From Pseudomonas duriflava (GTDB lineage: Bacteria; Pseudomonadota; Gammaproteobacteria; Pseudomonadales; Pseudomonadaceae): a DNA stretch of 64,000 nucleotides. The position numbers and the translations under genes were made by a program. Each line of letters opens with the position of its first letter. Within the stretch, counting starts at the first letter, position 1. The notes under the pieces are model-generated. The model saw only the letters and a list, made by a program, of their open reading frames with translations, had not been told where the DNA came from and made no database searches. The DNA lies in assembly GCF_007830155.1 (NCBI RefSeq), contig NZ_VLKY01000005.1:248001-312000 (forward strand), written 5' to 3'. Of the stretch, positions 17,430 to 25,878 are shown piece after piece.

Positions 17430-18887
17430 TCAGGTTCGATCGTACGAGGTGGGTGACCCCGAAAGAACCATCTCCGCATGTCTGAAAGCCTTAGTTAAAT
17501 CGAGACCATGGTTATTGATGACAATTTCCCGCAGCGTAGGATCGAAATCGCTATCCCTGACCTTCACGATGGACATGACACGCTTGAGCTCGGCGTTCAA
17601 TTCAGCAAAACGCATCAAAAATAGATTGTCTGTGATACTCGAGAGTTCTGAAGAAGGCGCATTGATGTCCGGGCCGAAAATATTTCTGACCTCCCAGGTT
17701 CCGTATACCGTGACATCCATACTGCGCAGTTCGTTCGTCAAGGCGGTAAAAAACTCCACCATCCGATTTTGATCCATCGCCAGTCGGGCAATAGCGCCCA
17801 AGCTGTCGATTAGTACGCGCTTGGCTTGATGCCTACGTACCTCATTGATGATCTGATGCCCGAGGCGGTCCAACTGCAATTCGACCGTAGGTTGCCAGAC
17901 CATTTTTATGACCCCGGCATCCATCGGCGTTCGAAAATCAAGCCCAATCCTTTCCGCTTTTGACTTCAGCTTTTCAGCCGTTTCGTAAAAACCGAAAATC
18001 ACGCCTGGCTCTTCTGCCGTACATTGGGCCATGAAGTGAAGACCAAGCGTGGTCTTTCCACATCCAGAAGGCCCCATCAGTAACGAGATAGACGTATGTG
18101 GCAGGCCGCCACCCAGCATGTCATCCAGCGGTTTTACGCCACTGGTCACGCGCCGTTCGTTCAACCACTCCTGCAAATACGGTTTGTTATAGACCGACTC
18201 AATCCGGGGGTACACGACGAACCCCTGATCAGTGATCTCGTATTCATGCAGGCCTGTCAGGGCGCTACTTCCTCGGGTCTTGCGTAGGCTTATTCGGCGA
18301 ACGGAGCGGACACCCTTAGTTTCCTCTCTCATGTCCAACACCCCGTCGACCATGGTGAGTTCGGGACTACCATCGTTGAGTTGGGAGCTGGTCAGGAACA
18401 GTACAGTGCATTTGGCAAACGCCGCGTGAGCTTGAAGCTCGGCGATAAAGCGCTTGGTATCGAGTGCGGTTTCAGCCTTGGTACGGGCATTGAGCAAACC
18501 GTCAACAATCAGCAAAGAGGCCTTTTGCCGGGTAATCTCCCGGCGCAGCAACTTGACGACCTGATCCAGCCCTTCGTTTTCCATGGTATCGAACGCGCTG
18601 AGGTACTGAATATCGCCCCCAACCATGGAATGATCGAAAAAGCTGAGCGTAGAGAGAAATTGGAACATGCGCTCGTGCGACTCGGACAGGAGCGTTGCGA
18701 ACAATGCCCGCCCTCCTTCCCGCACGTAATTGAAAGCGACCTGGTTGGCCAGAATCGTCTTACCGGAACCCGGACGGCCCTGGATGACATACGAGGCGCC
18801 GGCCACGAAGCCACCTTGCAGCAAAACATCCAGCCCGTCGATTCCGCTTTTCAAGCGCGTTAGCTGTTTCAACTCAATCTGCCCCAA
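17430..18887 (-). CDS. KaiC-like double-domain RecA-family ATPase
   Basis: A 485-residue protein with two tandem KaiC domains. Domain I has Walker A GRPGSGKT (37-44), Walker B ending at D129 and a Glu at E69. Domain II has Walker A GPSGCGKT (272-279), Walker B RVLIDSL (D361) and E302 in FGFYE. In cyanobacterial KaiC the autophosphorylated Ser/Thr pair sits in HISTITD; the matching segment here is ELSSITD (S416, S417), so both hydroxyl residues are kept, whereas the KaiC T426 position appears to be Pro. Bacterial KaiC homologues outside cyanobacteria act in stress or signalling and usually not in circadian timing. It is followed by a receiver-domain gene in an apparent two-gene operon. No kaiA or kaiB is visible nearby. 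Confidence 0.9.
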   Translation of the reverse strand: MGQIELKQLTRLKSGIDGLDVLLQGGFVAGASYVIQGRPGSGKTILANQVAFNYVREGGRALFATLLSESHERMFQFLSTLSFFDHSMVGGDIQYLSAFDTMENEGLDQVVKLLRREITRQKASLLIVDGLLNARTKAETALDTKRFIAELQAHAAFAKCTVLFLTSSQLNDGSPELTMVDGVLDMREETKGVRSVRRISLRKTRGSSALTGLHEYEITDQGFVVYPRIESVYNKPYLQEWLNERRVTSGVKPLDDMLGGGLPHTSISLLMGPSGCGKTTLGLHFMAQCTAEEPGVIFGFYETAEKLKSKAERIGLDFRTPMDAGVIKMVWQPTVELQLDRLGHQIINEVRRHQAKRVLIDSLGAIARLAMDQNRMVEFFTALTNELRSMDVTVYGTWEVRNIFGPDINAPSSELSSITDNLFLMRFAELNAELKRVMSIVKVRDSDFDPTLREIVINNHGLDLTKAFRHAEMVLSGSPTSYDRT

Positions 18888-19080
18888 CAGAGATTAGACA
18901 TAGGCATCAGTATCTAACATACCGGGCCTTGGAGGCATAAGACTATGCCTCAGAATTGGAAATAGCCAGCCATCACATATAGCGAGCTATCAAACATGCC
19001 TGTCTTAGGAAGGCCGGTAGACTGAAAGGTTTCGAGCGTGAACTGCAGTAAAAAAGAGCCTTATGGCAACACTGCCTTCC

Positions 19081-19437
19081 TTAGATGGGGCCGCTCTCTT
19101 CAGGCGGCACTTGTAAGGGCAGTTTCTGCTTTCTGGGAGCCAACGGCGACTGCGTCCACTCATTCCGAAAATTGCTCAAATACACCATGTTGCTGCGAGT
19201 GATGGTATGACGATCCAGCTTGCCCGCCATAATCAGTAGCTGCTTTTCGATCTCTGCGATATGCGTCTGCAACCGCTCCGAATCCTTGAGATCCGCCGCC
19301 GAGATCACTCGAATCGCGACAACATCTTTATCATCCGTAGCAAACGTCAGGGTCAGGCTTCCATCGGGCCGAAGCGCCGAAACCACGGGATGATTGCTAA
19401 CAAACGATGAGTCCAATGTCTTGAGATACTGTTCCAT
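19081..19437 (-). CDS. hypothetical protein, 118 residues
   Basis: I do not recognise this protein. It is soluble. The N-terminal half looks like a small beta domain (VVSALRPDGSLTLTFATDD, then DVVAIRVISAADL). A helical stretch follows (ERLQTHIAEIEKQLLIMAGKL), and the tail is basic and Pro-rich (PLAPRKQKLPLQVPP). The start at 19437 is favoured by GAGGAAAACAAT; a frame open to 19506 has no better site. It lies upstream of the KaiC-like gene on the same strand, but nearly 200 bases apart, so co-transcription is uncertain. Confidence 0.62.
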   Translation of the reverse strand: MEQYLKTLDSSFVSNHPVVSALRPDGSLTLTFATDDKDVVAIRVISAADLKDSERLQTHIAEIEKQLLIMAGKLDRHTITRSNMVYLSNFRNEWTQSPLAPRKQKLPLQVPPEESGPI

Positions 19438-19568
19438 ATTGTTTTCCTCACAGGTCATTATGTATGGCGATAGCGAGTTCCCTCTCCGGATCGCACGCTG
19501 AGGCAAGGCCCCAGGTGCGTATCACCCTTTAGCGTGAGCTTATGGAACGCTCACACTGGCGTGGCCGC

Positions 19569-19808
19569 TTACAACAAATGCGCGACCTCTGAAAACGTTT
19601 GGACCGACTCGGCTTGCATGCCTTTTCCTGGCTTGCCCTCGGCGGCGATGTAAGACACGGATTGCCCCGTCATCAATTGCTTGACGACATGAGGGCCCAA
19701 AATTGAAGAGTGATGTACGAACAGCTCAGGACCCTCCGTCTGGATAATAAAACCGTATCCCTTGGCACGGTCGAACCACTTGACGGTTCCACTCTGGCGA
19801 TCAGACAT
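19569..19808 (-). CDS. cold-shock domain protein
   Basis: A 79-residue CspA-type protein that should bind single-stranded RNA or DNA. RNP-1 reads KGYGFI and RNP-2 reads LFVHHSSI; the usual VFVHFSAI is therefore altered at three positions, including Phe to His. The remaining barrel strands (GTVKWFDRAKGYGF and GQSVSYIAAEGKPGKGMQAESV) are conserved. The C-terminus extends about ten residues beyond a minimal Csp. The long space upstream, nearly 300 bases, would fit the extended leader typical of cold-shock mRNAs. Confidence 0.88.
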   Translation of the reverse strand: MSDRQSGTVKWFDRAKGYGFIIQTEGPELFVHHSSILGPHVVKQLMTGQSVSYIAAEGKPGKGMQAESVQTFSEVAHLL

Positions 19809-20104
19809 GCAATGCCTCCTGAATCAAATACAGCAGGAACGCGTCCTGCTATGTGCTTGGTAAGAGATCCAAGAAGAGGCCTGGGTGAAGAACACACCCT
19901 CGAGGGTCATGGCGCCTATGCCAGCCGCGCCGTCTTCTCACAATAGGCCGATTCATGTTCGGACGTAAGGTTATTTAAGAGACAAGCGACCGGTGGAGAC
20001 AGGGCTCTGCGAAGCCTCAGCGAAACGCGCTTAACAGACGGGTGGTCAAACCACACGAGGTCTCATCCCACTCTGTCAAAAACGCCCGCTGGATAAGAAA
20101 CGCT

Positions 20105-20722
20105 ATGTATTACGGTGAACGATTCAATGCCTGGACCCACCTGATCGGCGTGGTGCTGGCTTTTATGGGGGCCGTTTGGCTACTGATTGTTGCCAGTATC
20201 GATGGTGATCCATCAAAAATCATAAGCGTCGTGATCTATGGCATCACGCTGGTGCTGCTCTACAGCACATCGACGATCTACCACAGCGTACAAGGACGGG
20301 CCAAGGTGATCATGCGCAAGGTTGATCACCTGTCGATCTACCTGCTGATCGCCGGAAGCTATACACCGTTCTGTCTGGTGACCCTGCAAGGCCCGTGGGG
20401 CTGGTCACTATTTGGCATTGTCTGGAGCCTGGCCATTATCGGAATGCTGCAGGAGATCAAGCCGCGCTCCGAGGCAAGGGTGCTGTCCGTGGTGATTTAT
20501 GCCGTAATGGGCTGGATCGTTCTGGTGGCAGTAAAGCCCTTACTGACGGCACTGGGTTCAGTAGGCTTTACCTGGCTCCTCGCCGGTGGATGCCTGTATA
20601 CGCTGGGAATCATTTTCTTTGCGTACGACCGTCGCTTCCGCCATTGGCATGGCATCTGGCATTTGTTTGTTATGGCAGGCAGCCTGCTGCACTTTGTTGC
20701 TATTGCGTTTTATGTGGTGTGA
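20105..20722 (+). CDS. hemolysin III family membrane protein (YqfA/TrhA-like, PAQR)
   Basis: A 205-residue protein with seven hydrophobic segments, typical of bacterial hemolysin III/PAQR proteins. Family residues appear in ERFNAWTHLIGVVLA, the STSTIYHSVQG segment with its His, and the His-containing RFRHWHGIWHLFVMAGSLLHF near the C-terminus, thought to form a metal site. Homologues are linked to membrane energetics and unsaturated lipid homeostasis; haemolysis is not a proven role. An earlier GTG at 20042 keeps the frame open, but the ATG at 20105 gives the normal family length and has GGATAAG upstream. A decayed receiver-domain tail follows directly. Confidence 0.85.
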   Translation: MYYGERFNAWTHLIGVVLAFMGAVWLLIVASIDGDPSKIISVVIYGITLVLLYSTSTIYHSVQGRAKVIMRKVDHLSIYLLIAGSYTPFCLVTLQGPWGWSLFGIVWSLAIIGMLQEIKPRSEARVLSVVIYAVMGWIVLVAVKPLLTALGSVGFTWLLAGGCLYTLGIIFFAYDRRFRHWHGIWHLFVMAGSLLHFVAIAFYVV

Positions 20723-20869
20723 TACCTTTTAAGCCAGCATTCACAAGCCAATAAAGCGCTTACACAAGTGGAGAAAGCCATAAAAGCGGGTTTCAACCAC
20801 CATCTGAGCAAGCCCGTTCAGTTCGACACGTTGATCAAGAGCACGCTCGAAGCCATCACCAAACGCTAG
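20723..20869 (+). pseudogene. 3' remnant of a receiver domain (hybrid kinase or response regulator)
   Basis: Immediately after the hemolysin III stop, the same frame stays open for 48 codons and ends at TAG (20867-20869). The last 30 residues, KAIKAGFNHHLSKPVQFD and then TLIKSTLEAITKR, match the end of a receiver domain: the G-F-x-H-H-L-x-K-P-V pattern carries the conserved Lys-Pro and the last helix. There is no start codon, no phospho-Asp region and no kinase upstream, so this is the surviving 3' end of a gene whose front was deleted. The preceding membrane gene is intact, which places the deletion point at about 20723-20770. Confidence 0.7.
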
Positions 20870-20969
20870 TAATGATAAAAAACCTGCCTTGCGGCGGGCT
20901 AAAGGTGCTTTAGATAGTGTACGGGCTAGAGACTTGAACGATCGCGTTGAGTCATGGCAGTTTTTGGAG

Positions 20970-20995
20970 CAGAGGGCCGTCCGGCTGGCCCTCTG
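20970..20995. terminator. hairpin between the receiver remnant and lsfA
   Basis: CAGAGGGCC (20970-20978) and GGCCCTCTG (20987-20995) form a perfect 9-base stem with an 8-base loop. It lies 40 bases beyond the lsfA stop and follows the remnant on the other strand. The flanks are only mildly T-rich. Confidence 0.5.
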
Positions 20996-21034
20996 ATTTC
21001 AATAAAAGCGCTCGTTCACAGCTCTATAAACGCA

Positions 21035-21673
21035 TTACTTGTCGGGCTGTGGGGTTATCCGCAAATAAGGCCGAATGGCCTGATAGCCCTTTGGAAAGCG
21101 CTGCTTGATCTCGTCTTCATCCTTTAGTGACGGCACGATAACTACATCCCCGCCCTGCTCCCAATTAGCCGGTGTTGCAACCTTATGGGTATCGGTCAGC
21201 TGCAGGGAATCGATCACTCGCAAGATTTCATTGAAATTACGTCCGGTACTGGCCGGGTACGTAATGATCAGGCGAATCTTCTTGTTTGGGTCGATAACAA
21301 ACAACGAGCGTACCGTCAGGGAGTCATTCGCGTTTGGGTGGATCATGTCGTATAACGCTGACACCTGCCGATCCTCATCGGCAATGATAGGAAAGTTGAC
21401 CGTAGTCTTTTGGGTATCGTTGATGTCTTCTATCCAGCGGCGGTGCGAGTCAGCCGGATCAACCGAAAGCGCGATAACCTTGACGTTACGGGCTGCAAAT
21501 TCATCCTTGAGTTTGGCGGTATAGCCCAGCTCCGTTGTGCAAACCGGCGTGAAGTCGGCTGGGTGGGAGAACAGAACGCCCCAACTGTCGCCCAGCCACT
21601 CATGGAAGCGGATACGGCCTTCACTGGAGTCCTGTTCGAAGTCGGGAGCGATATCGCCCAATCTGAGGCTCAT
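21035..21673 (-). CDS. lsfA: 1-Cys peroxiredoxin (LsfA-like)
   Basis: A 212-residue Prx6-type peroxidase that reduces H2O2 and organic peroxides in the cytoplasm. The active site is HPADFTPVCTTELG, with the peroxidatic Cys at C45 and the supporting P38 and T42. No resolving Cys motif is present. The C-terminal domain (VATPANWEQGGDVVIVPSL and RFPKGYQAIRPYLRITPQ) is typical of LsfA in Pseudomonas. The ATG at 21673 has AGGAGAGTTTCC directly upstream; the frame runs further to 21814 without support. It is preceded on the same strand by a hydrolase gene. Confidence 0.92.
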   Translation of the reverse strand: MSLRLGDIAPDFEQDSSEGRIRFHEWLGDSWGVLFSHPADFTPVCTTELGYTAKLKDEFAARNVKVIALSVDPADSHRRWIEDINDTQKTTVNFPIIADEDRQVSALYDMIHPNANDSLTVRSLFVIDPNKKIRLIITYPASTGRNFNEILRVIDSLQLTDTHKVATPANWEQGGDVVIVPSLKDEDEIKQRFPKGYQAIRPYLRITPQPDK

Positions 21674-21734
21674 GGAAACTCTCCTGTGCAGTGTGGATGT
21701 GGCAGAACACGGAAATACAGCTGACGGATAGCAG

Positions 21735-22316
21735 TTAAGCTCGATATCGTGACGTTTGCTCGATCCGTTCCTGAAGTTGATACAAGAATGTGAAACCTTC
21801 CTCCCAACGTTCATGACCGGACTTCACATTGATGTGACCAGCGCCAGGCAGGATCGCTAGCTCGGCCTGCCATTGACGGGCCAGCCAATGGATGCGGTCA
21901 ACCTGAGCAGCATGATCATTGTCGGAGCCAACCATAAACGCCGGGAAAGGCAGCGGTGTCTGGGGCAAAGGGGCAAAGTTTGTCAATGCCGCCGGGCAGC
22001 TCGGCCGCTCTACATCAGCAGGTGCAACAAGCAAGGCGCCTGCCACTCGATTCAGCAACCGGGGCGATGCCTGGCTCGCCCAATGCGTCACCGTTACACA
22101 GCCGAGGCTATGGGCAATCAACAGGACAGGTGTAGTGCTGCTACCAATATACCGCTCGAGCGTACTGATCCACTCCTGACGCACCGGGGCAAGCCAGTCC
22201 GCTTGCTCTACCCGGTCGGCCTGAGGCAAAGAACGTTGCCAATGGCTTTGCCAATGATTGTCAGGCGAGCCCTGCCAGCCGGGAACGATCAGGTAAGACA
22301 TGGATGAGTCATGCAT
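21735..22316 (-). CDS. RBBP9/YdeN family serine hydrolase
   Basis: A 193-residue alpha/beta hydrolase. The nucleophile is S70 in LLIAHSLGC. A catalytic Asp is likely in MVGSDNDHAA and the His in LPGAGHINVKSGH. The N-terminal MSYLIVPGWQGSPDNHWQ is the family's characteristic first strand and oxyanion loop. Substrates of bacterial members are not settled (small esters or amides). The ATG at 22316 has CAGGGGTG upstream; the next ATG at 22301 lacks one. It lies 62 bases upstream of lsfA on the same strand and may be co-transcribed with it. Confidence 0.85.
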   Translation of the reverse strand: MHDSSMSYLIVPGWQGSPDNHWQSHWQRSLPQADRVEQADWLAPVRQEWISTLERYIGSSTTPVLLIAHSLGCVTVTHWASQASPRLLNRVAGALLVAPADVERPSCPAALTNFAPLPQTPLPFPAFMVGSDNDHAAQVDRIHWLARQWQAELAILPGAGHINVKSGHERWEEGFTFLYQLQERIEQTSRYRA

Positions 22317-22571
22317 AAAGAACACCCCTGCGTGATGTTCTTGTACTTTAGGGCATTTCGACTCAAAGAAAAAAGAATAACAAACTATTAAGTTATTCAT
22401 TTTAAGAATATAAGCCAACGCTTTACGAGCTGCCCCTCCTCACTATGGCCTGGGTGGGCAAAATGGATTGATTGCACCTAGCTAACGACCAGCCATTAAA
22501 GACGATGCGTACGTCCATGTTATTTGCATCGGTCACAGCCTAAAAAAGCAACGCTACTAGAAATCTGGCAT

Positions 22572-23582
22572 TCACCAGGTAATGCCAAAGCCAGCGGTGT
22601 ATTCGGTTTTGTTAGCATCACCTGGCGCACCGCCAATATAAGCCTGAGAGGCCTTAAGGTTAAGCGAGGCCCAGTTAGTGATCTTGTAGCGCACCCCTAC
22701 CTCACCGTCGAAAGTCAGGTCAGCGATGCCATCAAAGGGTCGTCCGATTTCTCCAGTGGTAAAGAACTGTACGGTTTGTCCATACAGATTGCGGCTGTAA
22801 TCCCATTTGAGGTTGGCCGATAGAAATTCGGCAGAACCTCCATCAGTAAATTCGAAGCGATTCTGATTGATCAGCCCGGTCATGGAAAAAGCACCCAGTT
22901 CGTTATCCCAGAACTGATAGCCCGGGCCCGTACCAATGACACGCTGGCTACTCAGCTCCTCTACCCAATCCCGGGTGTACTCCAGCCGACCTTGCCAGAA
23001 CAGTTTTTCATTGAAGAAGCGATCAAGGGCATACTCCAACGAATAGTTATGGGTAGAGACCGAATCATCGCTCTCGTAGCGGTTGTAGCTGCCCGTAGCG
23101 TTGTGTCGCCATAGACCATGACGTGCTTGGGTCTTGAAATCGATGTTGTAGTCTTCGGTATCGGCCGAGGACGCATTGATATAGTCGAGACCTACATCAA
23201 CGTTGCCTTTCCAGCTCAAATCCCGCAGAAAAGGCTTGGGAGAGACAATCTGGGTGATACTGGCAAGCGCCAGGGTACGAGCGCCCTCCTGGGTCTGCAT
23301 GACAACGTAACCGTCATCGCCCGGCTTAAGCGACTGGGCTTCAACGTTCTGTTCGTGGGCGCCGCGCTGGATGAGGATAGGAGTGTCACGCTGCAAGGTC
23401 TTGATCTTGTCCCAGGCAAGAGGCATGTCTCCTCCATACTCGGTTTGCAGCAGCAGTTTCTTGCTATCCAACAGCTTGATCGTACCGGTTAAGCGGTCAC
23501 CGTTCTTGAGCCAGACAGTATCAGCATTGGCAAAAGGAGCACACCACAACAGGGCAAACGGCAGGACACGACTAAAGCGCAT
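22572..23582 (-). CDS. DUF481 outer-membrane protein
   Basis: A 336-residue exported protein. The signal peptide is MRFSRVLPFALLWCAPFANA. A short N-terminal domain (DTVWLKNGDRLTGTIKLLD) resembles an SH3-like repeat that often precedes DUF481. The remainder is a series of beta strands with alternating aromatic and polar residues ending in an aromatic (AGFGITW), as expected of a C-terminal outer-membrane beta-barrel signal. DUF481 proteins (YdiY-like) are outer-membrane barrels without a firm function; some are acid-induced. The start at 23582 is chosen because it begins the signal peptide. Confidence 0.82.
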   Translation of the reverse strand: MRFSRVLPFALLWCAPFANADTVWLKNGDRLTGTIKLLDSKKLLLQTEYGGDMPLAWDKIKTLQRDTPILIQRGAHEQNVEAQSLKPGDDGYVVMQTQEGARTLALASITQIVSPKPFLRDLSWKGNVDVGLDYINASSADTEDYNIDFKTQARHGLWRHNATGSYNRYESDDSVSTHNYSLEYALDRFFNEKLFWQGRLEYTRDWVEELSSQRVIGTGPGYQFWDNELGAFSMTGLINQNRFEFTDGGSAEFLSANLKWDYSRNLYGQTVQFFTTGEIGRPFDGIADLTFDGEVGVRYKITNWASLNLKASQAYIGGAPGDANKTEYTAGFGITW

Positions 23583-23894
23583 GGAGCGAAGACCAAAGAA
23601 GACAGGCCGAAATAGGGCGATGTGCGGATTATCCGGACGCCTAGGCAAGAGTCCATGAACGCTAGGTAAAGGTTCAGCAAAGTTTCGGACACATCGAAGC
23701 CACTTTTTTAAAGAACACGGGCGCGTGTCTGCCTATTGAGCCGACCGCCCCTGTGCCCCGCCGTTTTATTGCGCTGCGCTCGTTTTCACCCTACGTCCAC
23801 GCCCGTGAGTTCTCCTCCCCAAACCCGAGTGAGGCAACACTTATCTGCGAATGACTCGCTTTGTCTGTTGAAACGGCCACACTCGACACATTGT
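23583..23894. other. intergenic region before fagA-fumC
   Basis: This stretch is the divergent promoter region between the DUF481 gene and fagA. No gene is seen in it; it becomes AT-rich at its right end, where the Fur-box-like sequences begin. Confidence 0.5.
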
Positions 23895-23895
23895 T

Positions 23896-23937
23896 GATAT
23901 TGATTATTATTTGCATATGATGGTTAATATCATTTTC
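23896..23937 (+). promoter_or_regulatory. two adjacent Fur-box-like sequences
   Basis: Positions 23896-23914 read GATATTGATTATTATTTGC, matching 14 of the 19 consensus bases GATAATGATAATCATTATC. Positions 23919-23937 read GATGGTTAATATCATTTTC and match 13 of 19. They sit just upstream of fagA. In P. aeruginosa the fagA-fumC operon is Fur-repressed, which fits this position. Matches were counted by eye. Confidence 0.65.
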
Positions 23938-23954
23938 GCCGTGAGGATAGTCCC

Positions 23955-24347
23955 ATTATCAGATCCCACAACAGACCATGCCGCGAGTGCTGGCATTGGC
24001 AAAGTTTCATGATCCGCTGCGCACTGGCCCCAGAGCAGCCGCATCTGGTTGAGTGCTTTCAGAGCCATGGCGTCAGCTTGGTCGAGCATGGGCAGCTAAG
24101 CCCCTGGTATATGGCCTGCACAAGCTTGAACCTATTTCTCGACACAGCTTGCGATCCTGCCTTGCCATGGCATTGGCGTTGCCTGTGCCTGGACCATGCC
24201 TGGCGTCCGCTGCATGTCATGCAGCAACTGGTAAAGACCCATGCGCAGCAGCGTACCTTCATTACGGTGCGTAATCGCCTGGCCACCTTGCAGCTACAGC
24301 CCTCCCTCTCCCCCGCAGAACTAGCAGAAGGAAACCCTTATGAATAA
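23955..24347 (+). CDS. fagA: FagA-like protein, probably starting at ATT
   Basis: A small protein upstream of and overlapping fumC, as in the Fur-regulated fagA-fumC operon of Pseudomonas. The first ATG is at 24009 (112 residues), but the frame upstream encodes RPCRECWHWQSF, which resembles the family's Trp-rich start as I recall it. That segment is preceded by GAGGA (23943-23947) seven bases before an ATT at 23955, and no ATG, GTG or TTG exists in this frame between the stop at 23925 and 24009. An ATT start gives about 130 residues. Later motifs include PALPWHWRCLCLDHA and QPSLSPAELAEGNP. The role of FagA is unknown. The stop overlaps fumC by eight bases, which suggests translational coupling. 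Confidence 0.65.
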   Translation: MIRSHNRPCRECWHWQSFMIRCALAPEQPHLVECFQSHGVSLVEHGQLSPWYMACTSLNLFLDTACDPALPWHWRCLCLDHAWRPLHVMQQLVKTHAQQRTFITVRNRLATLQLQPSLSPAELAEGNPYE

Positions 24348-25716
24348 CAACCGTATCGAACGCGACAGCATGGGCGAATTGGCAGTACCGGCAGAAGCAC
24401 TCTATGGTGCGCAGACACAGCGGGCCGTGAACAACTTTCCGGTGTCTGGCCAGCGGATGCCCGCAGCGTTCGTACGGGCCCTTATTCTGGCCAAGGCCGC
24501 CGCTGCACAGGCCAATGTGGAATTAGGACAGCTAAGCGTCGAACTGGGCGATGCCATCAGCGACGCCTGCCAGCAGTTGCTCAAGGAAGATTTCATGGCC
24601 CACTTTCCTGTGGATGTGTTCCAGACCGGCTCAGGCACCAGCACTAACATGAATGCCAACGAGGTGATCGCCACGCTTGCCAGCCGCCGTTTCGGCGACA
24701 CAGTCAGCCCGAACGATCATGTCAATTGCGGCCAAAGCAGCAATGACATTATCCCGACCAGTATCCATGTAAGCGCGGCTATTGAACTGCATGAGCGGTT
24801 GTTACCTGCTCTGGGGCATCTGTTGAGTGTGATCTGCGAAAAATCGCTGGAAGTACACCCATTCGTGAAGACCGGCCGTACTCATCTGATGGATGCCATG
24901 CCGGTGCGCATGAGTCAGGCCCTGGATGGCTGGGCACAACAGATCCAGTCGAATATCCAGTACCTCACCGCACTTCAACCAAGCCTGCAAGCCTTGGCGC
25001 AAGGCGGCACGGCCGTAGGCACAGGCGTCAACGCTCATCCCCGTTTCGCCGAACAGTTCTGTACCGAGCTCAAGGCACTGACAGGCCTTTCATTTACACC
25101 GGGCGCCAACTTCTTCGCACTGATCGGCTCGCAGGATACGGCGGTAGCCTTGTCCGGGCAGCTGAAAACCACAGCCGTATCACTAATGAAAATTGCCAAC
25201 GATCTGCGCTGGATGAATTCCGGCCCGCTGGCCGGCCTAGCCGAGATCGAACTGGAAGCCCTGCAACCCGGCTCCTCGATCATGCCCGGCAAAGTCAACC
25301 CGGTGATTCCCGAAGCTACGGCCATGGTCGCGGCGCAAGTGATCGGAAATGACGCAACCATCACCGTGGCCGGACAATCCGGCAATTTCGAGCTGAACGT
25401 GATGCTGCCAGTCATTGCGCAAAATCTCCTGCACAGCATTCAGCTGCTGAGCAACGTCAGCCATCTGCTAGCTGATCGCGCCATCGCTACCTTCAAAGTC
25501 AATCAGGCGAAACTCAAGGAAGCCCTGGACCGCAACCCGATACTGGTAACAGCCCTGAATCCCCTGATCGGCTACCTGAAGGCTGCTGAAATCGCCAAGC
25601 TGGCTTATAAAGAAGGCCGACCGATCATAGAGGTCGCACTTGAACATACGGAGCTCAGCCGTGAAGAGCTGGAGCATCTGCTTAGCCCGGAAAAGCTGAC
25701 CGAAGGCGGCCGCTAA
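24340..25716 (+). CDS. fumC: class II fumarate hydratase
   Basis: A 458-residue iron-independent fumarase of the TCA cycle, converting fumarate to malate in the cytosol as a tetramer. The class signature GSSIMPGKVNP holds the catalytic Ser loop. GQSSNDIIPTSIHVSA and TGRTHLMDAMPVRMSQ (catalytic His) are also conserved. Length and start are normal. It overlaps fagA by eight bases under the Fur-box-like region, fitting its use in iron limitation in place of iron-sulfur fumarases. In P. aeruginosa an orfX and sodA follow; here the next gene is on the other strand and no sodA is seen. Confidence 0.95.
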   Translation: MNNNRIERDSMGELAVPAEALYGAQTQRAVNNFPVSGQRMPAAFVRALILAKAAAAQANVELGQLSVELGDAISDACQQLLKEDFMAHFPVDVFQTGSGTSTNMNANEVIATLASRRFGDTVSPNDHVNCGQSSNDIIPTSIHVSAAIELHERLLPALGHLLSVICEKSLEVHPFVKTGRTHLMDAMPVRMSQALDGWAQQIQSNIQYLTALQPSLQALAQGGTAVGTGVNAHPRFAEQFCTELKALTGLSFTPGANFFALIGSQDTAVALSGQLKTTAVSLMKIANDLRWMNSGPLAGLAEIELEALQPGSSIMPGKVNPVIPEATAMVAAQVIGNDATITVAGQSGNFELNVMLPVIAQNLLHSIQLLSNVSHLLADRAIATFKVNQAKLKEALDRNPILVTALNPLIGYLKAAEIAKLAYKEGRPIIEVALEHTELSREELEHLLSPEKLTEGGR

Positions 25717-25878
25717 GTCGGGCCGAACGCAACCGATGGGCGCCTGAGACGATCATCCCGATCGCCCTCGGTGCCTATCAATTCACGGCAGTGATGTTGC
25801 AACCGCGCAATGAGCGCAGGGACAGTGGCGCACCTGCGCATTGCCTTACGGTCAACAGCCAGCCCTGCGGGTCAGAAA

